DNA of 64,000 bases from Meandrina meandrites. Its lineage: Eukaryota > Cnidaria > Anthozoa > Scleractinia > Meandrinidae. Shown here piece after piece: positions 28,327-40,898 of this stretch (positions are counted from its first letter, which is position 1; each line of letters begins with the position of its first letter). A model generated the notes under the pieces. It did no database searches, was not told the origin of the DNA, and saw only the letters and a list, made by a program, of their open reading frames with translations. The translations under genes and the position numbers were made by a program. The stretch lies in the NCBI GenBank assembly GCA_963693305.1, contig OY855908.1, positions 4,144,501 through 4,208,500 on the forward strand. The letters run 5' to 3'.

Positions 28327-29457
28327 CACAGGCTTCCCAAGCTCAAAAGTCGTCTTTTTGATGTGTTTTTGAGAGCCCTTCGGCGGCCGACTCTACATAC
28401 GTGGTGTATGCCACAGCTTGTGTATATAGAGAAATGTATGGGAAAATCACGGATTCTCTACAATCAGGTAAATAACTATCTATTTTGAAATAAAGTTTAC
28501 CTACCTCAAATGTGTTGCTTACTTGTGTCTTGTGCCGAATTTGAAGCCATTCCGACGCCATTTAGCGAAGTTATTCGAAGTCGTTGTCTCCCCTTCTAAA
28601 AAGAAGGAAAGGCAGACCACTCCATCGATCGCTGGCCAGAGCTCACTCCACAAATCGCTCTCTCCTCAAAAGGAAAAGTCCCGGATCGCAATAAAACCAA
28701 CAGTTCCATAAAGCCCAATAAATTTCAATCCACATGTGTACTTCGGCGGTCGAAAGTCTTGTAAAGAACGAGAAATTTTGCTTTAAATTCGCCTATTCGG
28801 CTTTCCAGATGTGCTTGTGACCGACCCCGTGCCAACAGCCGTTACTCATCCTCAACTCTGATTGGTCTATTTGAACCAAGTCACACGCTGACAATGAGGA
28901 TACAAACCAGATACTTGTCGTTGAGTAACGACCGTTGGCACGGGGTCGGTAACAAGCACATCCGGAAAGCCGAATAGGCAAATTTAAAGCAAAATTTCTT
29001 GTTCTTTACAAGACTTTTGACCGCTGAAGTACACGTATGTGGAGTGAAATTTATTGGGCTTTATGGAACTGTTGGTTTTATTGTGATTCGGGACTTTTCC
29101 TTTTGATGAGAGAGCGATTTGTGGAGTGAGCTCTGGCCAGGGATCGATGGAGTGGTCTGCCTTTCCTTCTTTTTAGAAGGGGAGACAACGACTTCCAATA
29201 ACTTCGCTAAATGGTGTCGGAATGGCTTCAACTTCGGCACAAGACACAAGTAAGCGACACATTTGAGATAGGCAAACTTTATTTTAAAATAGATAGTTAT
29301 TTACCCGATTTTAGAGAATCCGTGATTTTCCCATACATTTCTCTACATACACAAGCTGTCGCATACACCACGTATGTAGAGTCGGCCGCCGAAGGGCTCT
29401 CAAAAACAACCTCAAAAACACATCAAATAGACGACTTTTGACCTTGGGAAGCCTGTG
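28327..29457. mobile_element. 1.13-kb palindromic (foldback) element with 7-bp target duplication
   Basis: Two arms of about 525-535 bp are inverted copies of each other, separated by about 70 bp. The ends CACAGGCTTCCCAAG and its complement are flanked by CTTAAAC on both sides (28320-28326 and 29458-29464; an eighth base, C, also matches). The mirrored small open frames on both arms are repeats of one another, not genes. Confidence 0.85.
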
Positions 29458-30152
29458 CTTAAACCAGCAAAAAATATCTTCAGTGAGAACAACTTCCTCA
29501 TTATACACTCCCTAAAATGTACCAGTACGTAAAAACTTTGTGATTCCTCAAATTTGCCCCCACAAAATCCTTTGCACCTCCTTAGTACTTGTTATCTTCA
29601 GTAATCCTCTTTGCTTGTTGGCTCAAGTAATTTTCCAAAACAAAATTGTATATCCAGTTTAAGCTGCTTACAGCAACTAAACTCATTGAATACCTGGTTC
29701 ATAGGACTTTAGAGATAACACTGAGACAGTATTTTTTGGACTCTGAAGATGCAGAGCTTAAAAAAGTCTATAGAAAATAATTATAGATACATGTACTTAA
29801 TATACCAGGGTGTAAAAAAAGTCTGGTGGATTTTCCTGCCAGGCTAGTGGATTTATCAATCACATGCTCCCTGGACAAGTAGCATTTTTGGACTTTTTAG
29901 TTCTAATGCAGATAGTAAGGCCACTGAGAAAGGCACACAAACAATGGTTCCAAATAGCCCAAAAGGCAAGCTGCAAGGAAAACCCATTTTCTTTGCACCC
30001 TGTATTGATGTACACACTACCAGATACCTAATTCTGCTTGTTTTAAATTGATCTCTCTGTTTCTACCCAAACAACCATTATCTCAGAGGCACTCCCTGGA
30101 TTTCTTGATGCTTTGGCAACATGCAGTTGCTTTATGCTAAATAATTTAATAT
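29458..30152. other. Flank downstream of cytochrome b561, no other gene
   Basis: The 3' untranslated region of the cytochrome b561 gene (minus strand) should fall in the right part of this stretch. I see no coding run or recognisable repeat. Confidence 0.4.
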
Positions 30153-33100
30153 TCATTCTTTCTCATTTATCAAGGAAACATGCTCCTCCTCTGTACCGAT
30201 TCTTCTGAATGCTGCATTTGTCACCACAAACATAACAGTGCCAGCTAGAAGGACAAGTGTGACGCCCAAAACATTCCCCAGTTGTGCTTGAGCTGGTAAC
30301 CCTGAATAAGGATTCCTGTAAATTAAAGTACATGAGTTTTCATTTTCTCACATTATGTGGACATCCATACAAATGTAAAAGGGTACAATTTTGCCAGGTC
30401 AAAGTGGCCCACACTGAATGAAAACAAATGAAATAAAATCAATCTTACGACAATCCAGCTGATCAGTGTATTAAACTAACATTTTAAAAAGTATCAGTGT
30501 AAAACATGTTCTCAATGCAACATGGTAGAGATAGGGAGATACCAAGAGTTTTTTATACCACTCTCCTTAACATTTTTGCCTCCCAATGGTCCCCATGTTG
30601 CCATCCAGCAGGGTATAAACATCATTCATGGACATTACAGGAAAATCTGGCCCCAACTGTTAGCTTGCATGCAAACTAACAGCACACGTTACATCTTAAC
30701 AAGGTAAGGTAAAGTCTGCGTCAAGTCAAGTGGCCCATCAGGCCAGAGCTTATCCCAGTTTCTGTAGTATGAAGTGACTAGGAGTATTTCTACTCCCCCC
30801 TGGATGGGATGCAAGTCCATCGCAGGGTTACCCCCCAGCATTATTTCACCAGTACCCATTTTATACACCCGGGTGGAGAAAGGAACTTCAGGCGATGAAG
30901 GTGTCTTGCACAAGCACACAACACCAAGACCGCAATGCCAGTGCTTGAACCTGGACCGCTTGATCCAGTGTCCAGCGCAGTAACCATTAGGCCACTACGT
31001 CTTGCATACTCATATATTAGATGTACTTACGTCTGAGGAAGGAAGAATAGTTTTTCGTTGATCCCAATGAGACTGGTGCCAATAGCCATCATGAAAATAA
31101 ACACTCCAAAGAAAACATGTACTTTCAGATACGAAGCACGAAGACCTTCAGGCAGCTTGGGAAACAGAAAGCTCACAAAACCAAACAAAAGCTGGAAGGA
31201 AAAGAAAACCAAACTCAGTAGAGTGGATAAGGTTGGGGGACGGGAGTGCAGGAGAATGTGACAGACAGGGAGTGCAGGAAATAGGTTACAGGAGGGGGAT
31301 GGGAAGTGGGAGGGCAGAAAGCAGGATTCACAAGGTGGTTCGAAAGAGGAGAAATTGAAAAAAAAACAGTTGCAACATTATGTAATATTATCACAAAGAG
31401 GCAGGGACCATTTAGGAAAGGGCGGGAACCAGGAGTAAATGGTACACAGAAGGTTCAGACTCTCCTGTCTCTCACCCACCCCACCCACCCACCATAAACA
31501 TAGATGGGCCATACCTATTTCAGTCTAAAAGGGCTGTACAGGTCAGGGACTCTTCTATTCAGTGCTGCCATTACTCTGACAAATAAACTAAGGCACTATG
31601 TTGTTGTAGGAAATATCTATATTCCTCCCACAGAAGTTTTTTGGTTTGAATCCCCCGGGGGGGGGGGGGACACTTCCTATAAATGGGCTAATGGGGATGT
31701 GCCGCTGGATGGGGTCGCATTTTCACGACAGGACTGACTATAATGGGGTCGCTTTTTCAAGCATTTTTTATAGGGTGACTAGAATGGGGTCACACTTTTG
31801 CAGGATTTTGAGAGTAAGAAAAATCTGGAAAGTTGTGATTTATAAACGGAAAGATTCGCTAAAAAAAATGTTACCGTATTCATTGCTGTTATTTGACAAA
31901 CGGCTCCCATTAAGTGACTAAGTTGGGGTCGTGAAAATTACATTTACCCAAAAGTGACTAAGATGGGGTATATAATTGGCCATAGAATATGACTATAATG
32001 GGGCAGGGGTTCTGAGAGACCAGCGGCACATACTCAACAAAGATTGGTCCAAGTACCCCCCTCCCGGGTGAATCCCCCAGCCCCACTGGAAATTCCAGTT
32101 ATAAGCCCCATACATTCGCTTTAATGTTTTAGCTTTCAAGACCCCCCACCCCCTCAGAATTTCCATTAACCTTCCATGCGATGGGCATGGATATTTTCTG
32201 GAACTGCATATTGACTAATGGCCGACTTAGCTTGTGCATATTGTGTGACTGTATCTGCTGCATGGAGGTTGGTGCCATTTTCGGATAATACCCAACAACA
32301 TACTATGAGATTTCCTTCTTAATCTAGGTATTAATCCTTCCAATAATTTTTCCAAGCTAAAATGATTGATTATAAAAAAAATACCGTAAAATTCCGGTTA
32401 TAAGCCCTGGGCTTATACAACTTTGTGGTTTTGGGTGGGCTTACAAGCGAAGGGGTTTATACCCAGGAGGACTTACAAGCGGAATAAAAAAACAATGTTT
32501 CGAAACGAGCCACGGAAGTGTTGATCAAAATACGTTTTTCAGTTAAAAGTCAAAATAAAGCAAAATTTTAAGGCCTCTTCAGTACTGTCATCCAGCAGAG
32601 GGGGCCTTATATCCTGGGGGCTTGTAACCAGATGTATTTTTTTGCTTCCAGTTAGCTGGGCCTATAACCGGGGGGCTTATAAGCGGGGGTGGGGGGCTTG
32701 TAACCGGAATTTTACGGTATATATACATGTGTGTATATCTTGCTCAGATTTAGATACTGATTAGCTACAGAATGTGTCTCAGTGTTTCCCACATCTCCAC
32801 AGGTTTCTAAGATGAGAAGGTAAGAGTGCATCTCTGGTTTGATTCACTGTGAGTAAAACTGCTTCGGCCTGGCTTTAACTATGCTTGAATCGTTTATTAA
32901 ATAATATTAAATTATGATAGCCAGCATTAGGCTCAGCAAAAATGGTATTTGGTCATGATGAACAAAGTGAGTGCAGTACGGGAGGTCAATACAAAATGAC
33001 CAAGAAGCCAAATGTTTTCTTGTCTGGCCTGACGTAAAACTCAGTTAAAAAGTATTTTATTATTAAACAAAATTTTTACTGACTTGGCAACCAAAGAGAA

Positions 33101-36100
33101 TGACTGTAGCCAGGCCACACCAGCTGTGCAGGCTGTACAGGTTAGGAATGTCATTGTTGTTGTGGAAATCAAACACTGCCTTTAAACCCCAAACTGCAAT
33201 CCCAAAGGCAACCAGCTGGAGACCAAAGTGAACCAACTTGACAAAGAACTTGTTCTCGTGTCGGAACACTCTGTACACAATCATGGCTGCAAATAGGGTA
33301 ACAGGTTACTAGCACTTAATATATATAAACTATAACCTCTCAATTTCTCTTGTTATCATTGGGTGGGAGCTTGTATGATAACAATTGTAACATATATTGT
33401 AAAATCCATTAACTATTCATGAGGGCCCAGCACAGTATTCAGATCACATGTACACAATTGTAAACCCCAATACAAATCAAACAATAAAATTAACTTTTGA
33501 TACAAACTCCTGCTTAGCTGATTAGTACTCATTAACTTTTGATACAGATCTCTACCGAATCGCATAACAATACTTTGCATTCAATTTATTGTTTTTATTT
33601 CACAAGTAGAATAAAATATTCGAGGCCGATCTGTATGGTTGTTTACAATGGTTCGCCATTGTAAACGCCCGTACAGATCTCCTGCTCATATTTTATCTAT
33701 TAAAAATTGATGCGCAGCCAGGGTGAGACATGATAAAAAATTACAATAAAAACGTTCACTGGCTTAAAATGTTTTAAAAAAAGAATATGAGCTTTCGGCT
33801 GTCGCTCTACAGCCTTTGACGGATAAAAATGGAATACAAGATGAATATACAAAAAAGGTGAGATAAAAAGAAAAATATGAATAAAAGCAAAGTGAAAATG
33901 TGCTAATTAGGTGACTATCTCTTAAAAAGAATACACTACTGGTTTGGAATCGGCTTGGAGTTATTGTCAGCATGCTCAGTAGCAGAGGTGTGCCAAGCTT
34001 CCAAAGTTTTTCTAATCCGAAAAGAGCCTTTGTCAATGACACTAGAATTGTCAAAGTCTATTGTGATGGTTGAATAACCACGCATGTTTCGCAATGTTTG
34101 AGCCATTAGCACAGGTTGTGACATTCCTGATATGTTCTTTCTTGCGAGTTTCAAAGCAACGGCCAGTTTCACCTATATAGCACCAACCACAATCGGCACA
34201 GGGTATTTTGTTCGGTTGATGTTTAGTAGATGGTCTGAATTTGGGAGAAGGAAACTCCTGCTGTAAAGTTTTCAAGGGCTTATTAATGACTTGAATTTCG
34301 TGTCTTCGAAGAATTCTTGTTAGTGGTTGCATGACACCATTGATGAAAGGAAGGACAGCGTAACTGTTAGAATTCTCTAGAGGCGCAGCCCATTTAAAAA
34401 ACATGCAAACAAGTTCTTCTGGTGAAGGGATGGCATGTGTGGGTGGTTTGGAAAATTTCTTCTTGAAAATTTTTTACCACACGCTGGGGGCTAAAGTTCC
34501 TTCCCCTGCCTGCTTGATAAATTAAAAAAACACAAGAAATTTTGATTGAAAAATGTGTCTAACAACATAACAGCTTTCAGAGGTGTTTTCAACATTGACT
34601 CATCGCGATATGTGAGCTGCTACTAAGTGTACTTGAAAATGGACCGAAACCACAGCAGGCTGTGAACAGGCTCTCCAGTTGAGGATGGGGCGAAAAGAAA
34701 GGGGGAAGAAAATGGAAGGGGTGGGGATTTTAATTCTCCCTCAGGTCCTTCACGGCTCGCTTCGCTCGCTGATTTCTTTGGGAGCCTGCTTGCAGGCTAC
34801 ACAGCGGTGTACACGTAAACATAGATGTATACCACGCGCGTGATATGTGACGTACGCAAACATGTCATGTCAGCTCGTAACGTGTCCGCCTACACATCCA
34901 GTCTGCGTGATTTCCTTATCATGTAAGAGTATGCAGGGTTTTCAATAAGAATTGAAGTAGGCGGCAGAATTCTAGAAGTAGGCGGCAAAGGGGTTACTCG
35001 CGCCGCAGGCGAGCCTGTAGGGGGGTCCGGGGACATGCTCCCCTGGGAAACTTTTAAAATCTGAGCCTCTAAGAGTGCATTTCCTGCATTCTGGGGCAAG
35101 AATTAGGTCACTTTTGACAGAACCATACATGCTCTATTTTCCAGCTTTTTATTTAACGGTTCTAATTATCTTGCAGACAAAATAGTCACCAAACACAATT
35201 TTTAGTCGCCAGATTGCAAAATCAAATAGGGCCTTGTTCAAAAGTGTTTAAAATCATTTCTAGGACTGAATACATAAAATATTGAAAAGGAAAAACAAAA
35301 CAATCTTATCACTAGGTTTAGAGACACAACCCATAGGCATACATGACGTGCTCAGGGGCTTGCAAAGCATTATAGGGCGATTTCAAACACGGTCAGCTTT
35401 TTGCGAGTTTTCCGATGTGATAGAATCTTTTACAGCAAAGGAAGAGGATGGATTGACTTGTTTTCTTATTTTGGATGTCTTAGAAGCAAAGATCTTTCGA
35501 TATAACTTTCTGGAAGGGCACTATGTCTGAGGAAATGTCTGTTATTCATCGTCAACACACAGAAATGTAGTCGCCATTTTGGCGACGAAAGCAGAATTTT
35601 TATGAAATGTTAGTCGCATTGGCGGCCGTATTGGTCTAAATTTCAAGCCCTGAGTCGATATATTTTAACCAAGAATTATGGCAAGTTTCTTTTACGTTAA
35701 ACGAATTAAATGTTGGCCGATCCGCGGTTCATGTTGTGGCAAATTATTTATCATGCTAATTCTTAAAATTCGAATAAGTTGTTAATCAAAGTAGGCGGCG
35801 AAAACGTGTGGAGTAGCAGGCGAGTTTCGCCGGCTGCCGGCCCTTATTGAAAACCCCGAGTATGAGTTATGAAAAAAGTCCGTCATCAGTGTCAGCATTC
35901 TGTTATCCTCCATATTTTACTATCTCAAACAGGACTACGCTAAGTTTCAATCCTTTAAGTTGATCTCTTCTGTTGCTGTGTTAGTGTCTAGAAAGCTAGA
36001 ATGGAAGTCCAGTGAAGACTGTTCTCATTCCGTAATTTGTACCAGATCGCAAATGGAGGATCTTTATTTATTAAACTTTTTAATATATTTTTTTTTGTTT

Positions 36101-36792
36101 TCAGCTCGCAGCTCGCAGTTTTCAGCTCTCTCTTGCGTACGTCACATATCGCTCGCGTGGTATACATGTACATTTACTTTTTAGTGAATGAATGGAATTC
36201 TAAAGGGGCACAATACATTTGAGGTGAACAGTCTAAATGTTTCAAAAAAAATGTACGCTTTTCAATTTTCGATAACCTGACACCGAGTATAATGCAGCCA
36301 GCAAGGTCACAGAAAGCTTTAAAGTTTGAGGGTCGCATGAGGGTACGATCTGCAAACAGATACTATCGCATGACGGAGCTGGGTCACGTACGCTTACAAG
36401 ATCGCTTCCAACGTCGTAGATGTTTTGAATTGTGGACAAACTTGACTCCTCTGTGCCCTGTCACTTTTGTGATGAATCAAAATCTCCAAAGCCGGGTTAA
36501 TTAGCGAAAAGTGGCGGGAAGATACCGGTAAGCGTACGGCGCCCATATTGTCGAACCATAAAGAATTATTCAAAAACGTACCTTCGCTGTATAGAAAGAT
36601 CATACTTATCACCATGCACAGAGGATGATAGTTAAATTCGCGTCCTGAGCCGTCCCAAGCGAAACCTCCTTGATATTTCCCCATCCATATACCAGTCAAG
36701 ACCATCGCCAAAATGCCGAGAATTTGAATGGCGCCGACACAGGAAATGAAAACAACGGGTGAACCCATCTCTCGATCCAAATTGGGTCCCAT
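30153..36792 (-). CDS. Cytochrome b561 family transmembrane ferrireductase (4 exons, 245 aa)
   Basis: Coding exons are 36582-36792, 33084-33286, 31031-31191 and 30153-30315. All introns are GT-AG, and the exons total 738 bp with consistent phases. The protein spans the membrane six times and passes electrons from ascorbate through two haems to iron or a radical acceptor. Ligand histidines are H56 (YHPLCM), H90 (KLVHFG), H124 (YSLHSWCG) and H163 (LKVHVFFG). Other landmarks are AMIVYRVFR after TM2 and a final TM before a soluble tail (GTEEEHVSLINEKE). I cannot tell CYB561 from CYBRD1 or CYB561A3. Intron 1 holds a Penelope endonuclease fragment and a hAT-like element; intron 3 holds a SINE. Confidence 0.93.
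30700..31005 (-). mobile_element. tRNA-headed SINE, family 1
   Basis: On the minus strand the head reads GGCCTAATGGTTACTGCGC with a B-box-like GGTTCAAGCAC, then a body ending in CTGATGGGCCACTTGACTTG. The same family occurs at 43312 (minus), 57372 (plus) and 61500 (plus). This copy is in intron 3 of the cytochrome b561 gene. Confidence 0.75.
31650..32077. mobile_element. MITE with CCCGGGGGGG ends
   Basis: The ends CCCGGGGGGGGGGGACACTT and AAGTACCCCCCTCCCGGG are inverted, and TGAATCCCC flanks both sides. The interior repeats 'GACTATAATGGGGTCGC' words. It lies in intron 2 of the cytochrome b561 gene. Confidence 0.6.
32384..32717. mobile_element. MITE (334 bp), TA target, CCGTAAAATTCCGG ends
   Basis: CCGTAAAATTCCGGTTATAA at the left pairs with TTGTAACCGGAATTTTACGG at the right, flanked by TA. 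Inner 'GGGGCTTATAA' words are repeated in both orientations. It is in intron 2 of the cytochrome b561 gene. Confidence 0.75.
33764..34404 (-). mobile_element. Penelope-like element fragment: GIY-YIG endonuclease domain
   Basis: Two minus-strand frames (34404 to 34051, then 34172 to 33936) together give the C-terminal endonuclease of a Penelope-like retroelement. Landmarks are NKIPCADCGWCYIGETGRCF, ETRKKEHIRN, SNIAKHAWLFNHH and, in the other frame, IDKGSFRIRKTLEAWHT and ADNNSKPIPNQ. The frame changes near 34065, so it is dead. The reverse transcriptase part is missing, so the copy is 5'-truncated. It lies in intron 1 of the cytochrome b561 gene in the same orientation as that gene. Confidence 0.88.
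34934..35857. mobile_element. hAT-like non-autonomous element (924 bp)
   Basis: The left end CAGGGTTTTCAATAAG and right end CTTATTGAAAACCCC are inverted. GAGTATG flanks both sides (34927-34933, 35858-35864), with an eighth position mismatched. GTAGGCGGC words near both ends are also shared. No transposase frame is visible. It is in intron 1 of the cytochrome b561 gene. Confidence 0.7.
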
Positions 36793-38801
36793 GGTCGAAA
36801 ATGTTGCGGTGTATAACTGGTTTACAACACTTGCGTTCGCCTGGATATCAAAAATACCGCCTTCTGTCGCGACGGGAGTTGCCGACCCGTGCTCTTGTCG
36901 ATCGATCGTTCACCTGACAAGCACCTGATCTGCTGGCTTCGAGTCAAACATGCCCTTTAGGGGGAGGCCCAGGTAACTGTTTATTTTTATGGATCCTTGT
37001 CATTTTTATCTCAATGAAATTTAGAATTTTACCTTCTTGGAATGGAGTAGATTTTAAATTTTAGTTTTTTTGATCTTGTTTTGGACATGGACACAATGTT
37101 TTCAAATAAATGTTTTACTTGTAGTAGAAAAACATTTACCCACTCCCACTAAGTAGTTCTTTGGCATACATTTTGATCATTGCCGGCTCAGCTGATCATA
37201 TCATATAATATATAGATTTAGGCAGGCCTAAAAGCGGAGCTCCCATTTATTTTTTTTTTTTGCTTGAATTTACAGTGTTTTGATGTCCCTGCACTTTATT
37301 GGGTTCCCCACGTATGTACAGAGGCGCACATATCAAATTTTAGTATAAAAACTTTTTACAACTTTTACTGTACACGAATAAACCTCCTAGAGTAAATCAG
37401 TGAAAAAAGGACCTCGATGAAGGCAAGGAAATTTTTTTGATCTACTTCAAAACAGTCAAAGCAACTCAAGGCAAAAAAAAATACAGCGCGATACAAAGTC
37501 AACAAAGAACGAAGAAAATCACGGCTGCAAAGCAAACCTGGCAAATTCATTGGGAGCCGGTTATGCAAGTTATTTTAAAGCAGTTTTTTGTGAGAGAGAG
37601 TTGTGGCAGTTTGTGATTTAGAAGTGGTGCTCGCTATCTTACAAGCGAACAATGTAGTTTGAGCCGTCTTTAATTGGTTGCATGATTAACAATTCTGTTT
37701 TATTGCATACGGTGCTTAATACATTACAGAATTTTATGTAGAGAACTAAATGAATTTTCTTCGTTTCTGGTAAGCAAATGTGCGGTAGAAAAAGTCTGAA
37801 CTCACTCACCCAGGTGCAGGTAACACGCAACGAAACCGGCGTAAAGAATTGTTTACGAATCTTAAATCATGCGTACGATATTTAACATACACTCACTGAA
37901 ATAAACAATGCGAGCGAATAAAATATAGCAGTTGGATAATAAATCACTTAAATTCATTTTAGTGCGCAGTATCGTTGAGTAGTTTTACTAGTTTTGGTTT
38001 GGACTTGTTTGCGGGATTTTCCGCGAAACGTGTTTTTGATCCGACTACATGTAGCTCAATAATTTAATATTCTTTCAAATGAAAATTCAAAAATGAACTT
38101 TGCAGTTTACTCCACTAACCAAAACACAACATTTGAAACCAAACGTTTAATAGACAATGTCTGTATAAAATGTACAAAAGTAATTAAAGCTAAGAGGTTT
38201 GAAAGCAGCATTAAGAAATAATGGAATTTATAAATAATGTAAGCTTAAGCTGAAAAACGATACAACTTCGGATTCGGTTATAAATGAAGTTCAAACAGAG
38301 TTCTCACAATAATAACAGTCGTCAGCTTAGGGTAAACATTACATTTGTTACCTTATATTTGGAAAAGGCTTGTAAATTCTGCAGGGCAAAGCTTTCAAAC
38401 CAGCGCCATAATATCGGAAACGAACACGCCAGTTTCCATGTGAGCTTACTCCAACTCCAACTCGACCGACATGTACACATTATATGAATAACCAGCAAAG
38501 ATCAATCTCTTCCTTTCTTTCGGTGTAGCTGTTAAGAGTCTTTATCCATCACTTCGTGAAATTGACCGGCTCTGAGCTCACTTTTAGTTCGGCTTAATGT
38601 CAGCTGAATTAATCAGCTGCAGGAACCGTACGGTAGACATACAGTTCTTCAACTCTCGCTGTTTTTGACTTGTAGTCCGATATATCATATTCAGGTCGGC
38701 AAACATTTCGGATGCTCACGCTAAGAGGCTATCCCTAAATCATTTGGCATAAGTTTCCACGCTGTAGATGAGTAAATAAAGCGAAAAATATTCACGAAGA
38801 T
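36793..38801. other. Upstream region of cytochrome b561, no further gene
   Basis: The promoter and 5' untranslated region of the cytochrome b561 gene should lie at the left of this stretch; no core element stands out. The rest is A/T-rich, with one dispersed repeat at 37205-37330. Confidence 0.4.
37205..37330 (-). repeat. Dispersed repeat, inverted copy of 16898-16985
   Basis: GGCAGGCCTAAAAGCGGAGC and CTCCCATTTATT are the complement of the phrases at 16950-16985, and TTTACAGTGTTTTGATG also matches. Confidence 0.65.
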
Positions 38802-40116
38802 CTATGTTTTCCAGCAGCTTTGTTCGCCTCTTTCATTCAGCTTAATGATGTTTAGATGGTGTGTTTTGTTGAACCAGTTGTCAACAAAAGTTCTGTCAGC
38901 AAGGATCTCGATGGTTTCTTGTAGTGGGACGTTCGTAAATAGCGAAGAGACATCATAAGATACTAGGATGTCAGTTTCATTGAGGCTCAGATTGCGAATC
39001 TCGTCAGCGAAGGAAAATGTGTCAGATATTGTGTAGCTGTTGATCGACAGGGGCTTGAGTTTATCGTCGAGCCATCTCGCGAGGGCGAAGTTGTAAGTAC
39101 TTGTGGCGGATAGAATGGGCCTCATCGCTAGTTTTTCTTTGAGTCTTTGGCGGACCATAAAGATGGGCGAGTCGTGATCCTTTCGGGCAAACTGAGTTGG
39201 CAATCTGTTTTGGAAGAATTTTGCGCACGACAGATTCAAGGTGTTTCTCTTTCTGCAGTAAAGGGTGGTAGTTTTTTGGGCGGTCGTCCACGCGTCTTGG
39301 GTCTCTCCGAACTTACGGCGGTAAATTTAGCTGTATCGTTGATGGAAGATTCACTCAAAAGGCGAACATATTCTGCCTTATCCATAACAACTACTCCTGT
39401 ACCTTTATCTGGTTTCGTGATTACGATGCCATCTCTTCGTTTTAGTTGCTCAATAGCTCTTTGTAGCGATTTCGGTGGCTTGGGGGCTTTACACTCGATG
39501 TAGTTGAGCGCGATCGATCGAAGGGTCGCCGCAACTAATTCCTTCTTATCATCGGATAATGAAGGCTCCAGTTGCCAGAAGGCTTTCTCGAAGCTAGCTT
39601 GAATGTCCATTGGAGAGATGCGTTGCGGCAAGGAAAACTTCAAATCTCGACACAGAACAAGCTTCTGGAAGAATGAAAGCTTGTAGGGGGAAATTTTCTG
39701 GATGTGTTTGTCCACATCGTGATCTTTGTTTAGCAGTTTCATGATTTTGTTGATATGACCACTCATCATTTTCTCGTAGTGCTTTTTGCGGAGGTTAACC
39801 ATCGTTCTCAGGACGCACATGTATTGGAGCGATGAACAATTCTGGCGTATTTCATCGTAGATTCCGTTAAGTTCTTTCTTCATTGCCGCATTTTGCTTTA
39901 CTTTTGCTCTTAGTTCTTCTGCAATGACATTAGTTGAAAATTGCTCGAAGACTTTGACCATTTCATATGCTTTGTTTGATCAACTTTGGCGAAGGTAGGA
40001 GTTAGTTCGAAATACTGGCAAAGCTGAAGAAACTCGATGGCTCCATCGCATTGGATTTGTTTCTTGTTGCAGCCTTCAAGTCGCTTGAATAACTGCAGCT
40101 GGTTTTCGCGTTTCAA
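38802..40116 (-). mobile_element. Penelope-like element fragment: N-terminal region and start of reverse transcriptase
   Basis: Four minus-strand frames in order give one Penelope-like protein: KRENQLQLFKRLEGC to LTPTFAKVD (40116-39910), a helical region and DGIVITKPDKGTGVVVMDK (39961-39236), LPKQIANSVCPKGSRLAHLY (39291-39061) and DILVSYDVSSLFTNVP, i.e. RT motif A (39239-38802). Frame changes occur near 39960, 39240 and 39110. The catalytic motif C region and the endonuclease are absent, so this is a truncated dead copy, separate from the fragment in the cytochrome b561 intron. Confidence 0.88.
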
Positions 40117-40416
40117 AATTCTTCGAGCCTTAACACTCAGTCAGATTCCATTCGCGCAAAAGTATTTGTTTAGGCTTTGAACAGACATTGCACTCATTAC
40201 CAGTGTTTCACACCTCACTGGAATGAACATGAACACTGAACAGCTATTTTAATCTTAATTTATTCAATTTCGCAACTCCACCATTATTATATATAGTATA
40301 AATTAGTTTACTTTTCGCACATATTTTTTAACTTGAAAATGGTGCCAGGATGACACCGAAACGTCGTTGCTCAGTATTTTCGTTAATCTGTATTGTTAAC
40401 TGTATTTCCAAATTTA

Positions 40417-40595
40417 GGGCGCGTTCGTTTGGGATCAATCCGGAATAAGAATAATTGGAATAATGAGAGTTCGCGTTCGTTTGGCTGCTCTTCCTATTCC
40501 GGAATACTTGGATTTCCATTCCGATTCCGGCTATTCTGCTCCCTGGAGCAGAATAGCCGGAATATATTCCAGAATATTCCCAAACGAACGCGCCC
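40417..40595. mobile_element. PIF/Harbinger-like MITE (179 bp, TTA duplication)
   Basis: GGGCGCGTTCGTTTGGGA at the left and its complement at the right are flanked by TTA (40414-40416, 40596-40598). The interior contains paired ATTCCGG words. Confidence 0.83.
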
Positions 40596-40787
40596 TTAAT
40601 CTTATAAGACCTTTATCTTTTACTGACTTTTTGTGTGCAGTACATAAGTAGAAAAGCTAAGACACATCCTCTGTTGCCCAATCTAATTATAAAGTATTGA
40701 AGGATAATGCTGTCTGTTTAGTAAAAACTCAATTATGTTCTTTTGGAAATCCGCAAATTTGATTGGTTCTCCCACTGGTTTCTTTTT

Positions 40788-40898
40788 AACAATTAGATTA
40801 TGAGCTCGAGATTTCTATGAGGTGATTGTCGATAAGGCCGAAGCCGAGTCAATTATCACCTCATATAAATTGAGAGCGAATAATCTAATCGTTTTAGA
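40788..40898. repeat. Palindromic repeat of about 110 bp
   Basis: AACAATTAGATTATGAGCTC and ATGAGGTGATTGTCGAT pair with TCAATTATCACCTCAT and GAGCGAATAATCTAATCGTT. The centre reads AAGGCCGAAGCCGAG. It is probably a small MITE. Confidence 0.6.

Noticed and set aside
28343..29441. Paired 62-76 codon frames on both arms of the large palindrome
   Set aside because: They are the same sequence seen twice by inversion; no motif and no evidence of coding.
36394..36581. Continuation of cytochrome b561 exon 1 past 36582
   Set aside because: A GTACGT donor at 36581-36576 (minus strand) and the family alignment place the exon end at 36582.
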